64,000 nt of DNA from Peribacillus frigoritolerans. GTDB taxonomy: Bacteria > Bacillota > Bacilli > Bacillales > Bacillaceae. The notes under the pieces were generated by a model. The model was not told the origin of the DNA, did no database searches, and was given only the letters and a program-made list of their open reading frames with translations. Positions 35,975 to 47,756 of this stretch are shown here, in pieces. Positions within the stretch are counted from its first letter, which is position 1. Each line of letters opens with the position of its first letter. Where the stretch lies: NCBI RefSeq assembly GCF_004358755.1, contig NZ_SMZY01000003.1, forward strand, positions 186,001 to 250,000. Reading direction: 5' to 3'. Both the position numbers and the translations under genes were made by a program.

Positions 35975-36103
35975 TAATAAATCCCCCCTTTACATGATAT
36001 GTTTATGCAGGCAAGGGGGGATGTACGCATTCTTTTTCATCTATGATTTTGAATGATATTTAAATAGCGATAGCAATAATATGGCGCTTTTGTTTATCTG
36101 GTA

Positions 36104-36406
36104 TTACAGCATTCTTAACAGTGCATCTCTGCCGCTCATACCGATGTGTATGCCGCGATTTTCAGCTTCAAATGTAATGGATTCAAGAGGTGCATCAAGC
36201 AGCTGTTCAATGGTACGGACGCCGACTGCACGCCCAGCAATAATTCCGCGGTCTTTTAATTTTTCATTGAGCAAAGCTACATCAAGCGCGCCGCACATAA
36301 TGTATCCCTTCTCACTAGTAACAGCCATAAAATTGGTTTTGGGCAATGCTACCGTAATAGCTGTAAACTGATTGTTTTCAATAATAATTGGTGTCATGGA
36401 TACCAT
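36104..36406 (-). CDS. yunC: YunC, DUF1805 protein
   Basis: A 100-residue DUF1805 protein. KGYIMCGALDVALLNEKLKDRGIIAGRAVGVRTIEQLLDAPLESIT is the diagnostic stretch. It is a compact alpha/beta domain with no known catalytic activity. ATG behind AAGGGAGTG. It lies 60 bases downstream of yunD on the same strand and could be the last gene of a yunF-yunE-yunD-yunC series. Confidence 0.88.
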   Translation of the reverse strand: MVSMTPIIIENNQFTAITVALPKTNFMAVTSEKGYIMCGALDVALLNEKLKDRGIIAGRAVGVRTIEQLLDAPLESITFEAENRGIHIGMSGRDALLRML

Positions 36407-36467
36407 CGTAATTTCACACTCCCTTCCTTCTACAATTTATGAAGAAAGCAGACATGAAGTGTGAAAA

Positions 36468-37871
36468 TTAGGCATTCTTGGACGAATGTCCCAGTTTTAG
36501 CTTCCAGGCTAGCAGATCCCTCAGCATTTCAGGCATATAATACGTTTTCTTTTCCGCATGGCCAATAGATGGATACAGGACACCAAGTGTAAACATATCC
36601 ACTGTAGCTACTGCATAAATTCGTTCTGGCTGTATAGGTGCCCCTGATACCAGAATTTCTTTTACATGATGCAGACCGTCTTGTAATGGCTCTGTAAAAA
36701 CCTTAATTCCGTCAAAAACCATTCGTCCCATAACATGGCCCCGGAAACCAAGACCCTTTAATTTCAGCTGCTCCATCCTCTCTGAGCGCGCTTCTAAAAT
36801 AACTTCTTTTAAGACGTCTCCTTTTAAATAAACAGTACATGGATTAATAGGGTGCGGACAAATCCGGTGCAGATCCTTTTTAGTGACAGGGCCTTTATTA
36901 AGAGGTTCAAGCAGCATTCCTGCATTCACCATGCTGACCTCCCCATTGCACCACTCCTTAAGAGCTGAAGCTAAAATGTCCGGAAATTCAGACTCGCCAA
37001 ACCAGTCCAATGATAAATCCTCTTCTAAAACGGCGACTGTTTCTGAGAGAATCTCATCACTTTTTATCGCTTCATTTATTAGAAACTGCTTTGTTTCTTC
37101 ACTTTCAGGTTCTGAAAGAATGTTAATAACTTCAGCTTCCTTTGCGATTAACGTGCGGGATTTATCCACAGTGAGGGAAATATGCCCGACCAATCCACAG
37201 TTTTTACCTGCACCTGTCAATAAAGCGCCATGCAGAAGTTTTCCTTTTTCAAAGATATGATGAGTATGCGCCCCCAGTACGACATCAATTTCCGGAAACT
37301 CTTTTGCCACGATTTCATCATCATTAATTCCTAAATGAGAAAGCAAAATGATGATATCCGCTTCGTCTTTTACCATCTCGATTGTTTCTTTCAAACTTTG
37401 AAACGGATCTTTTATTTTCCAGCCAAGCAAATGATAAAATTTTTCGTAAAAAACGCTTACTCCCAGTAATACTGCCTTGGTGCCATCAGAGAGAGTCATG
37501 ATTTCATAAGGCTTCACCCAGCTGGGACGTTCCCCGAGTTCTGTGTATAAGTTTGAAAGAATAACCGGAAAACGCGCATGTGTGTATAAAGTGTCGAGTG
37601 CCTCATGGGGGAGAGTGATCCCCTCATTGTTGCCGATTGTAACAGCATCATAATTTAGTGCATTAAGAAGTTCCACATTTGCTTTTCCCTGTGTTGCTTC
37701 TGTTATGGGATGAACACGGTCGATGTGGTCTCCCACGTCTACTAAAATCATGTCTTCTCCGTTTGCAGCATGCATTTTTTTCATTCTTTTTAAATAGTGG
37801 GCAACTTTTGGCCAGTTTTCAAAATAACTGTGCAAATCATTTGTGTGATATAGATGAATGGTCTCTGCCAT
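36468..37871 (-). CDS. yunD: YunD, 5'-nucleotidase family metallophosphoesterase
   Basis: A 467-residue two-domain enzyme: N-terminal metallophosphoesterase (HLYHTNDLHSYFENWPK, VDVGDHIDR, IGNNEG, LSHLGI, VLGAHTHH), then a 5'-nucleotidase C-terminal domain (about 290-440). It should hydrolyse nucleoside monophosphates or cyclic nucleotides with two metals. Unlike secreted UshA/YfkN types it has no signal peptide and is cytosolic. ATG behind GAGGAGAATG. It follows yunE by 15 bases, so the genes are probably co-transcribed. Confidence 0.9.
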   Translation of the reverse strand: MAETIHLYHTNDLHSYFENWPKVAHYLKRMKKMHAANGEDMILVDVGDHIDRVHPITEATQGKANVELLNALNYDAVTIGNNEGITLPHEALDTLYTHARFPVILSNLYTELGERPSWVKPYEIMTLSDGTKAVLLGVSVFYEKFYHLLGWKIKDPFQSLKETIEMVKDEADIIILLSHLGINDDEIVAKEFPEIDVVLGAHTHHIFEKGKLLHGALLTGAGKNCGLVGHISLTVDKSRTLIAKEAEVINILSEPESEETKQFLINEAIKSDEILSETVAVLEEDLSLDWFGESEFPDILASALKEWCNGEVSMVNAGMLLEPLNKGPVTKKDLHRICPHPINPCTVYLKGDVLKEVILEARSERMEQLKLKGLGFRGHVMGRMVFDGIKVFTEPLQDGLHHVKEILVSGAPIQPERIYAVATVDMFTLGVLYPSIGHAEKKTYYMPEMLRDLLAWKLKLGHSSKNA

Positions 37872-37886
37872 TTACATTCTCCTCAA

Positions 37887-38711
37887 TTAAAAAATACCTT
37901 CATAAATCAGTTTTAATCCGGCAGCGATCAGAACGAGCCGAAGCAGATTAATTACAGCTTTACCGGAAAGCTTCGCCGCAATCATGGCTCCTGCTTTCCC
38001 TCCAGCCCAAGCACCGGGTATTAAAGCTAAAGCAAAAAGCCAGTTCACATTTCCAAGAGCAATATGCATAACAGAGCTTGATATACCTGATAAAAAAATA
38101 ATGAACATCGACGTAGCCACTGCTATATGCGGAGGAAATAAGAAAAGCAGCACCATTGCAGGCACCATTAAAGCTCCGCCGCCAATTCCAAACAGCCCTG
38201 AGATAAATCCAACTCCAAATGAAATAAAGACCGCAGGGACAGGCTTGTAAAAATAAGCAGCTTCTTGGCCGTTTTCAGATGGATAATAGCGGATCACATC
38301 CCCCTGCCCCGGCTCTCTGTATTTTGGCTTCCATTTATCTCTCATCATAAGAAGCAGTGAGACAAAAATCATGAATAGCCCAAAATAAAGGGAGAATGAA
38401 TCCAAATTCAAATATTTATTAAGATAAGCGCCTATTATACCTCCAGGCCCGCTTCCGATAAAAAAAATCAAGCCGCTTTTATAATCCACTTTTTTAACCT
38501 TCATATAAGCAAGCGTTGAGGATAAACCAGTAAAAATGACGACAAGCAAAGAAGTTCCGACTGCCGTCTGCGGAGTTACATTTTCAAAAATCGTAAAATA
38601 AGCAGAGGAAAAAAGCATAGCCGGTACAACAATAATTCCTCCGCCAAGACCAACAAGACTCCCGATCGTGCCGGCAATAAATCCGATCAGAACAAGAAAA
38701 ACCCATTCCAT
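37887..38711 (-). CDS. yunE: YunE, TSUP/TauE family membrane transporter
   Basis: A 274-residue membrane protein of the TSUP (sulfite exporter TauE/SafE) family. Two repeats each start with a Gly-rich helix: GSLVGLGGGIIVVPAML and SGLFGIGGGALMVPAMVLLF. About eight helices, C-terminus in a membrane-near helix. The family moves small sulfur-containing or organic anions; substrate unknown. ATG behind TTGGAG. Close spacing to yunD (15 bases) and yunF (20 bases) suggests one transcript. Confidence 0.88.
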   Translation of the reverse strand: MEWVFLVLIGFIAGTIGSLVGLGGGIIVVPAMLFSSAYFTIFENVTPQTAVGTSLLVVIFTGLSSTLAYMKVKKVDYKSGLIFFIGSGPGGIIGAYLNKYLNLDSFSLYFGLFMIFVSLLLMMRDKWKPKYREPGQGDVIRYYPSENGQEAAYFYKPVPAVFISFGVGFISGLFGIGGGALMVPAMVLLFLFPPHIAVATSMFIIFLSGISSSVMHIALGNVNWLFALALIPGAWAGGKAGAMIAAKLSGKAVINLLRLVLIAAGLKLIYEGIF

Positions 38712-38731
38712 TTACTCCAACTCATTTCCGT

Positions 38732-39589
38732 TTATTCTCCGCTGAATAAATCCAGCTGCCTGGGTGCCAAGTCTTCATACTCTATATTTAAAAGCTTTTG
38801 CATCTGTTTTGCATTGTCTGCTGCATCTCCGCCTGAATTATTATTAAAGAGAAGATAAACATCTTTAGTTGAATCTTTCAATTGATCGATATTCTCACGC
38901 CAATCCTGCAATTCCTGCTGATTGTACCGATATAGATACCTGACCTCACGCCATTCTTCACCATTTGCAGGTCTTGTCCAGCCATGCACATTTCTGCCGT
39001 GCATCCGGATTAACGTTTTATTTTCATCTGTCGCTCTTACTACAGCAGGAATGGACCCGCCACCAGCCTGAGGCTCATCACAAATGCTGTGAATCCACTT
39101 TTCCTGTTCCATAAAAGTGAGGGTCTTTTCATATGTATCAGGCACAAACCATGATTGATGCCTGAATTCTAAGGCAACTGGAACGGAGCCCATTTGCTTT
39201 CTGCACCATCTCAAATACCTGACATTCTCCTTTTTGCATTCAAACCATGGCGGGAATTGAAATAAAACCATCGCAAGCTTGCCTGCAGCCTGATACGGTT
39301 CAATCGAATAATGGAAAGCCTGGAACATCTCTTCTTTAGAATCAAAAGGAATATCTCCCCGCTGATGTCCTGTCATTCCCTGATACGCTTTCACGATAAA
39401 TTGAAAGCTGTCTGGCGTTTCCTTCACCCATTTTTCTGCGTTGCGCTGAGGCTGAACAGCATAGAAGCTTGCATCCACTTCAACGATCGGAAAATGTCCA
39501 GAGTACTCTTTCAGCTTGTCTCCAGACGAAATCCCATTAGGATAAAGTGAATCATGATCTCCCCAGCCTGTAAGTCCAATATAAATCAA
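38732..39589 (-). CDS. yunF: YunF, DUF72 (TIM-barrel) protein
   Basis: A 285-residue DUF72 protein with a TIM-barrel fold. Family landmarks: IYIGLTGWGDHDSLYPNG, VEVDASFYAVQP, FIVKAYQGMTGHQRG, LFQFPPWF, ALEFRHQSW, and the C-terminal LFNNNSGGDAADNAKQMQKLL. Activity is not known; a DNA-repair-linked role has been proposed for relatives. The TTG at 39589 follows AAAAGGAGG by about 11 bases and gives the family start; a longer frame to 39658 adds 23 basic residues of no family resemblance. The 52-bp repeat array lies upstream. Confidence 0.87.
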   Translation of the reverse strand: MIYIGLTGWGDHDSLYPNGISSGDKLKEYSGHFPIVEVDASFYAVQPQRNAEKWVKETPDSFQFIVKAYQGMTGHQRGDIPFDSKEEMFQAFHYSIEPYQAAGKLAMVLFQFPPWFECKKENVRYLRWCRKQMGSVPVALEFRHQSWFVPDTYEKTLTFMEQEKWIHSICDEPQAGGGSIPAVVRATDENKTLIRMHGRNVHGWTRPANGEEWREVRYLYRYNQQELQDWRENIDQLKDSTKDVYLLFNNNSGGDAADNAKQMQKLLNIEYEDLAPRQLDLFSGE

Positions 39590-39756
39590 TCTGCGTTCAG
39601 CCTCCTTTTTCGTTTTTGTAGGTTCTTTTATGATACTACATGGATAAGATATTTTCATTCTGCATGGCCTGTGCAGTTAAGAAAAGGACAAACGTCTTAG
39701 GCAGGTACTCCCTCGGCTTACTGAAGATTACCTGTAGTGTGTTTTCAATTTTTTAT

Positions 39757-40593
39757 TAGAGCACTTCACATATAACGGGTGCTGTTATAAAGTGCTGCAA
39801 TTCGAGTTTTAAAGCACTTCGCTGATAGGGAAGGTATTATAAAGTGCTTCAATCCGAGTTTTAAAGCACTTCACATACACGGGTGCTGCTATAAAGTGCT
39901 GCAACCTGGTTTTTGGAGCACTTCACTTATTCAGATCATGCTATAAAGTGCTCCAAGCCGTTTTTTGGAGCACTTCACATATACGGGTGCTGTTATAAAG
40001 TGCTGCAATTCCGGTTTTAAAGCATTTCACGTACACGGGTGCTGCTATAAAGTGCTGCAATCCGTTTTTTTGAGCACTTCACTGATTCAGATCATGCTAT
40101 AAAGTGCTCCAAGCCGCTTTTTGGAGCACTTCACATATACGGGTGCTGTTATAAAGTGCTGCAATTCGGGTTTTAAAGCACTTCACATACACGGGTGCTG
40201 CTATAAAGTGCTGCAACCCGGTTTTTTGAGCACTTCACTGATTCAGATTATGTTATAAAGTGCTCCAAGCCGCTTTTTGGAGCACTTCACATATACGGAT
40301 GCTGTTATAAAGTGCTGTAATTCGGGTTTTAAAGCACTTCACATACACGGGTGCTGCTATAATGTGCTGCAACCCGGTTTTTGGAGCACTTCACTTATTC
40401 AGATCATGCTATAAAGTGCCCCAATTCGGGTTTTAAAGCACTTCGCTGATAGGGAAGGTATTATAAAGTGCTCCAATCCGAGTTTTAAAGCACTTCACAT
40501 TTAAAGAAAGTCTCTAAAGTATTCCTATCCGCTTATTAAAAAACTTCACATATTAGAAGGGTATTATAATCCACCCCTCCTATCATTCCCCAT
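39757..40593. repeat. 52-bp tandem array with 156-bp higher-order structure
   Basis: Fourteen clear units, starting at 39759, 39813, 39865 and then every 52 bases to 40437, plus two decaying units at 40489 and 40541. Each begins AGCACTTC and carries TATAAAGTGCT about 26 bases later, so every AGCACTT can pair with the AAGTGCT before or after it. By the variable middle, units are of type A (CATATACGGGTGCTGTT), B (CATACACGGGTGCTGCT), C (ATTCAGATCATGCT) or D (GCTGATAGGGAAGGTA). From 39969 the order is A-B-C, A-B-C, A-B-C; the ends read A-D-B-C and D. No gene is present. Confidence 0.95.
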
Positions 40594-40626
40594 ACAAAAA
40601 AGCTCACCGCGACTGGTGAGCTTTTC
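40594..40626 (-). terminator. Terminator of the suf operon
   Basis: AAAAGCTCACC/GGTGAGCTTTT with a six-base loop and T-run on the minus strand, ten bases past the sufB stop codon. Confidence 0.93.
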
Positions 40627-40635
40627 TTCATTCTA

Positions 40636-42033
40636 TTAACCGATAGAGCCTTCCATTTCGAACTTGATCAAACGGTTCATTTCAACCGCATATTCCATTG
40701 GAAGTTCTTTTGTAAATGGCTCAATGAATCCCATTACGATCATTTCAGTTGCTTCTTCTTGTGAAATACCGCGGCTCATGAGATAGAATAGCTGCTCTTC
40801 AGATACTTTTGAAACCTTTGCTTCATGCTCTAAAGAGATGTTATCATTGAAGATTTCGTTATATGGAATTGTATCAGATGTAGACTGATTATCCATGATT
40901 AACGTATCACACTCAATGTTTGAACGTGCGCCTTCAGCTTTGCGGCCGAAGTGGACAATTCCGCGGTATGTTACTTTTCCGCCTTGTTTAGAGATTGATT
41001 TTGAAACGATCGTTGAAGACGTATTAGGTGCTAAGTGAATCATTTTCGCACCTGCGTCCTGATGCTGCCCTTTGCCTGCTAATGCAATGGATAATGTCAT
41101 ACCGCGTGCGCCTTCACCCTTAAGGATGACAGCCGGGTATTTCATTGTTAATTTAGATCCAATATTTCCATCGATCCATTCCATTGTTGCGTTCTTTTCA
41201 CAAACTGCACGTTTTGTAACAAGGTTGAATACGTTGTTCGCCCAGTTTTGAATAGTTGTATAACGGCAGTAGCCGCCATCTTTTACGATAATTTCAACTA
41301 CAGCACTGTGAAGTGAATTCGTCGTGTAGACAGGAGCTGTACAGCCCTCTACATAGTGCACATGTGCGCCTTCATCAACAATAATCAGCGTACGCTCGAA
41401 CTGACCCATGTTTTCAGAGTTAATGCGGAAGTATGCCTGAAGCGGAGTATCAACTTTGATGCCTTTTGGCACATAGATGAATGAACCTCCAGACCATACA
41501 GCTGAGTTTAGAGCTGAGAACTTGTTATCTGTGGGCGGTATGATTTTGCCAAAGTGCTCGCGGAAAATGTCTTCATTTTCTTTAAGTGCTGAATCTGTGT
41601 CTTTAAAAACAATGCCCAGGTCTTCAAGGTCTTCTTTCATGTTGTGGTATACAACCTCAGATTCGTACTGAGCGGATACACCAGATAAATATTTTTGTTC
41701 TGCTTCAGGAATTCCAAGTTTATCAAACGTACGTTTGATTTCCTCGGGTACTTCATCCCAAGAGCGCTCTGATTTCTCAGATGGTTTTACGTAGTACGTA
41801 ATTTCATCGAAGTTCAGTGCAGCCATATCGCCGCCCCATTGAGGCATTGGCATGTTATAGAAGTGCTCCAGTGATTTCAGACGGAAATCAAGCATCCATT
41901 GTGGCTCGCTTTTCATGCGAGAAATTTCTTCAACTATTTCTTTAGTTAATCCGCGCTTTGAACGGAAAATCGAAACGTCTTTATCAGCAAATCCATACTT
42001 GTAATCGCCGATTTCTGGCATTTTTTTAGCCAT
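40636..42033 (-). CDS. sufB: Fe-S cluster assembly scaffold SufB
   Basis: A 465-residue SufB, the beta-helix scaffold that forms SufBC2D and builds the [Fe-S] cluster. Conserved stretches are [44 protein letters not shown]-like [15 protein letters not shown] with the functional Cys, and [23 protein letters not shown]. Paralogous to SufD upstream. ATG behind GGAGTGAAAA. Last gene of sufCDSUB, followed by a terminator. Confidence 0.97.
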   Translation of the reverse strand: MAKKMPEIGDYKYGFADKDVSIFRSKRGLTKEIVEEISRMKSEPQWMLDFRLKSLEHFYNMPMPQWGGDMAALNFDEITYYVKPSEKSERSWDEVPEEIKRTFDKLGIPEAEQKYLSGVSAQYESEVVYHNMKEDLEDLGIVFKDTDSALKENEDIFREHFGKIIPPTDNKFSALNSAVWSGGSFIYVPKGIKVDTPLQAYFRINSENMGQFERTLIIVDEGAHVHYVEGCTAPVYTTNSLHSAVVEIIVKDGGYCRYTTIQNWANNVFNLVTKRAVCEKNATMEWIDGNIGSKLTMKYPAVILKGEGARGMTLSIALAGKGQHQDAGAKMIHLAPNTSSTIVSKSISKQGGKVTYRGIVHFGRKAEGARSNIECDTLIMDNQSTSDTIPYNEIFNDNISLEHEAKVSKVSEEQLFYLMSRGISQEEATEMIVMGFIEPFTKELPMEYAVEMNRLIKFEMEGSIG

Positions 42034-42071
42034 CCGTTTTCACTCCAATCATAGTAGAACGAGGTCTGCCC

Positions 42072-45023
<2,952 letters not shown>

Positions 45024-45040
45024 CTTAATCCCCCTAACGC

Positions 45041-45826
45041 TTACGCTTCTTGACCAACAGTCTCGTCTTCGATGCCAAGCTCTTGTTTAATCCAGTCATA
45101 GCCTTCTGATTCTAAACGCTGTGAAAGCTCAGGACCGCCTGATTTAACGATGCGTCCCTGCATCATTACGTGTACATGATCAGGTGTGATGTAGTTTAAC
45201 AGGCGCTGATAGTGAGTGATGATCAGGCAGCCGAACTCTTCGTTCCGCATTTGGTTAATGCCTTTTGATACAACTTTTAATGCATCGATATCAAGACCTG
45301 AATCGATTTCATCAAGAATCGCGATTTTAGGCTGGATCATCATTAATTGAAGAATCTCATTGCGTTTTTTCTCTCCGCCTGAGAATCCTTCATTCAGGTA
45401 ACGCTGTGCCATATCAGGATCCATTTCAAGGAATTCCATGTTGGAGTCCATTTTGCGGATAAATTTCATCAAAGAAATTTCCTGTCCTTCTTCTTTGCGT
45501 GCATTAATAGAAGAACGAAGGAAGTCAGCATTTGTAACCCCGCTGATTTCACTTGGATATTGCATCGCTAAAAATAGACCTGCACGAGCGCGCTCATCTA
45601 CTTCCATCTCAAGAACATCTTCACCGTCAAGAGTGATGCTTCCTTTTGTTACCTCATATTTAGGATGCCCCATGATCGCAGATGATAATGTCGATTTACC
45701 AGTACCATTCGGTCCCATGATCGCGTGGAATTCCCCGCCTTTTATTTCAAGGTTTACACCTTTTAAAATTTCTTTTCCGTCAATTTCAACATGTAAATCT
45801 TTAATAACTAAAGTAGAACCTGCCAT
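45041..45826 (-). CDS. sufC: Fe-S assembly ATPase SufC
   Basis: A 261-residue ABC-type ATPase working in the cytosol with SufB and SufD. Walker A GPNGTGKSTL, signature FSGGEKKRNE, Walker B IAILDEIDSGLD, switch His in IITHYQRL. First gene of sufCDSUB. ATG behind GGAGGTATAG. A sigma-A-like promoter and Fur-like direct repeats lie upstream. Confidence 0.97.
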   Translation of the reverse strand: MAGSTLVIKDLHVEIDGKEILKGVNLEIKGGEFHAIMGPNGTGKSTLSSAIMGHPKYEVTKGSITLDGEDVLEMEVDERARAGLFLAMQYPSEISGVTNADFLRSSINARKEEGQEISLMKFIRKMDSNMEFLEMDPDMAQRYLNEGFSGGEKKRNEILQLMMIQPKIAILDEIDSGLDIDALKVVSKGINQMRNEEFGCLIITHYQRLLNYITPDHVHVMMQGRIVKSGGPELSQRLESEGYDWIKQELGIEDETVGQEA

Positions 45827-45861
45827 AAATAACTATACCTCCAATAATCTATAAGATCTCA

Positions 45862-45889
45862 ATTTAATCATTCTCATTTTATTCTCATT
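45862..45889 (-). promoter_or_regulatory. Fur-like repeats in the sufC leader
   Basis: On the minus strand AATGAGAAT occurs twice at an 11-base period, and TGAGAAT-G-ATTAAAT (45862-45876) matches the Fur 7-1-7 box at 10 of 14 positions. It lies just downstream of the promoter. Weak by itself. Confidence 0.35.
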
Positions 45890-45892
45890 CTA

Positions 45893-45921
45893 ATTTTATA
45901 ACAAATGAAATGTGAATACAA
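45893..45921 (-). promoter_or_regulatory. Candidate sigma-A promoter of sufCDSUB
   Basis: Minus strand TTGTAT (45916-45921), 17-base spacer, TAAAAT (45893-45898). Confidence 0.65.
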
Positions 45922-45965
45922 CTTTTTCAGAGGCTTGCCTGATTGGGACGGATATATTTATAACT

Positions 45966-45997
45966 CAAAAGGAACCAGCCAGTGACTGATTCCTTTA
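45966..45997 (-). terminator. Terminator upstream of the suf promoter
   Basis: AAAGGAATCAG/CTGGTTCCTTT around a seven-base loop with T-run on the minus strand. It closes the small gene at 46009-46206. Confidence 0.85.
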
Positions 45998-46008
45998 AGA
46001 TTGTTCTA

Positions 46009-46206
46009 TTAATTCATTTTGCGATCTAATTCTGCAAATAGCTGTTTGCTTTGCTGATAATCTTTTTCACGATTCTTTTCTACTTCCATACGCTTTTCAT
46101 GGTTTCTGCTGTACACTGCATATCCCATTTTATGAGACTGCATTAAGGCTTTTTCCATTTCAGTTGTGTAATTCAAATCAAGCTTTTGCTGACTTGCGTA
46201 GATAAT
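46009..46206 (-). CDS. Candidate small protein with possible ATT start, up to 65 aa
   Basis: An open frame ends in TAA at 46009 just before a terminator. It reads SQQKLDLNYTTEMEKALMQ, HKMGYAVYSRNHEKRMEVEKNREKDYQQ and SKQLFAELDRKMN: a charged helical protein. There is no ATG, GTG or TTG near the only good ribosome binding site (AAAGGA). Six bases after that site is ATT, in frame. An in-frame TGA two codons upstream limits the frame. Either this is a rare ATT start, or TTG at 46176 is used without a ribosome binding site, or a frameshift has separated an ATG (AAAGGATG) from its gene. Confidence 0.5.
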   Translation of the reverse strand: MIYASQQKLDLNYTTEMEKALMQSHKMGYAVYSRNHEKRMEVEKNREKDYQQSKQLFAELDRKMN

Positions 46207-46373
46207 GAATCATCCTTTCAAGGTTTATCAATTAGTACTATTACATGATAACACCTGGGCAAAAGAGCCTCAAACATCATATAGATGGATATGAAAGGAT
46301 CGCGGTTCCTCATAGAGGATTTCAGCATTTAAGAATGCAATCTTATATAAATGCTCCTATATGCTCGAGTATG

Positions 46374-46742
46374 CTATTGCTTAAGCTGATTCAATTCTGT
46401 GATGCACTCTTGGACTAAGGTAACCGATTGGCTCATTGCCGCACCGCCGCCAAAAGCTGCAGTCACTCCGACCGTTTCTAAAATTTCCTGTTCGCTTGCC
46501 CCCTGATCTAAGCACCCTTTTGTATGATAAATAATACAATATTCATCTTGTGAATAGATGCTGATGCCCAGCGCAATTAACTGCTTTTCTTTTTGGGAAA
46601 GTGTTCCTTCTTTAAAACATTCTTGCGTGAATTCATTATAGAGGTGTGCAAGCTCAGGCATCTTCTCTGTAAAAACACCGAGACCTTCTTTGTAATTATG
46701 CAAAGCGGCTTCACTGCTGTTTCTCGCTTCAAAATGCTGCAT
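46374..46742 (-). CDS. yurZ: Carboxymuconolactone decarboxylase-family protein (YurZ)
   Basis: A 122-residue CMD/AhpD-like protein. The CxxxxxxH-type site is seen in [37 protein letters not shown], where AhpD relatives have CxxC; one Cys (EYCIIYH) and the His are kept. It may have thiol-peroxidase-related or other redox activity; unproved. ATG behind GGAG. It lies upstream of the suf region, as in B. subtilis. Confidence 0.87.
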   Translation of the reverse strand: MQHFEARNSSEAALHNYKEGLGVFTEKMPELAHLYNEFTQECFKEGTLSQKEKQLIALGISIYSQDEYCIIYHTKGCLDQGASEQEILETVGVTAAFGGGAAMSQSVTLVQECITELNQLKQ

Positions 46743-46871
46743 CTTTTTTCAGCTCCATTCCTGATATTAATCACCGTTAGTATGCAAAAAATGAGGGAGA
46801 TGTATGCGTGAAAAGAGTTTTAGGGATGCATTTATTCTTGATTTCTACTATATTATAATGACCATTTCAGA

Positions 46872-46907
46872 AAAAAAGAGAGCACCTTGTTTCGATGCTC
46901 TCTTGCC
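46872..46907 (-). terminator. Terminator of metNPQ
   Basis: GAGAGCA/TGCTCTC hairpin followed by T7 on the minus strand, just after metQ. Confidence 0.88.
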
Positions 46908-46909
46908 AT

Positions 46910-47743
46910 TTATTTTCCGTCTACAGGAACAACTGCACCTTCATATTTTTCTTCAATGAACGATTGAATTTCTTTTGAATGAAGCACTTCAACTAAAGCT
47001 TTGATTTCTTCTTTGTTTTCGTCGCCTTTGCGGACAGTGATGATGTTAACGTATGGTGATTCTGAACCTTCAAGTGCAATCGCATCTTTTTGAGGATTGA
47101 GACCTGCGCCAATTGCATAGTTCGTATTAATTAAAACGGCATCGCCTTCGTCATTGTTATAAGCCTGAGGCAGAATACTTGCTTCTACATCTGCTTTGAA
47201 TTTAAGATTCTTTTTGTTTTCATCGATATCATCAACTGTTGCAGTCGTTTTATCGACACCTTCTTTAATCGTGATTAAGCCTTCGCTCTCAAGCAATGAA
47301 AGCATGCGGCCATGGTCTGCTACAGAATTGCTCATGATAATTGTGCCGCCCTCTGGAATATCTTCTAACGATTTATGTTTTTTAGAATAAACACCGATTG
47401 GCTCGATATGGATACCGCCTGCATTAACAAAGTCATAGTCTTTATTTTCTGCCATTTGAGACTCTAAATATGGAATGTGCTGGAAATAGTTTGCATCAAT
47501 TTCTTTGCTGGCAAGTGATTTATTTGGCAGGATGTAATCCTGGAACGGCACGATATCCAGTTCAATGCCCTTTTCCTCAAGTAATGGCTGTGCCTCTTCA
47601 AGGATTTCAGCATGAGGTACATTTGATGCACCAATTTTAAGCGTTTTTGTATCTTCTCCTTCGCCGTTTCCGCCACCGGAACCACAAGCAGCAAGAGCGA
47701 AAGCGGATGTTGCGAATACAGCACTTAACAATAATTTCTTCAT
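46910..47743 (-). CDS. metQ: Methionine ABC transporter substrate-binding lipoprotein MetQ
   Basis: A 277-residue NlpA-family lipoprotein. The signal peptide ends at LAACGSGG (lipobox, Cys about residue 20), followed by a Gly/Glu linker. The binding domain includes KIGASNVPHAEILEEAQPLLEEKGIELD, NYFQHIPYLE and VLINTNYAIGAGLNP. It captures methionine outside the membrane for MetNP. Last gene of metNPQ; 13 bases after metP. Confidence 0.95.
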   Translation of the reverse strand: MKKLLLSAVFATSAFALAACGSGGGNGEGEDTKTLKIGASNVPHAEILEEAQPLLEEKGIELDIVPFQDYILPNKSLASKEIDANYFQHIPYLESQMAENKDYDFVNAGGIHIEPIGVYSKKHKSLEDIPEGGTIIMSNSVADHGRMLSLLESEGLITIKEGVDKTTATVDDIDENKKNLKFKADVEASILPQAYNNDEGDAVLINTNYAIGAGLNPQKDAIALEGSESPYVNIITVRKGDENKEEIKALVEVLHSKEIQSFIEEKYEGAVVPVDGK

Positions 47744-47756
47744 TTGAATTTCCTCC

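Noticed and set aside
39757-40593. CRISPR array
   Set aside because: The repeated part could be read as a 36-base repeat with 16-base spacers, but spacers are too short, come in only four recurring types, the repeats drift, and there are no cas genes.
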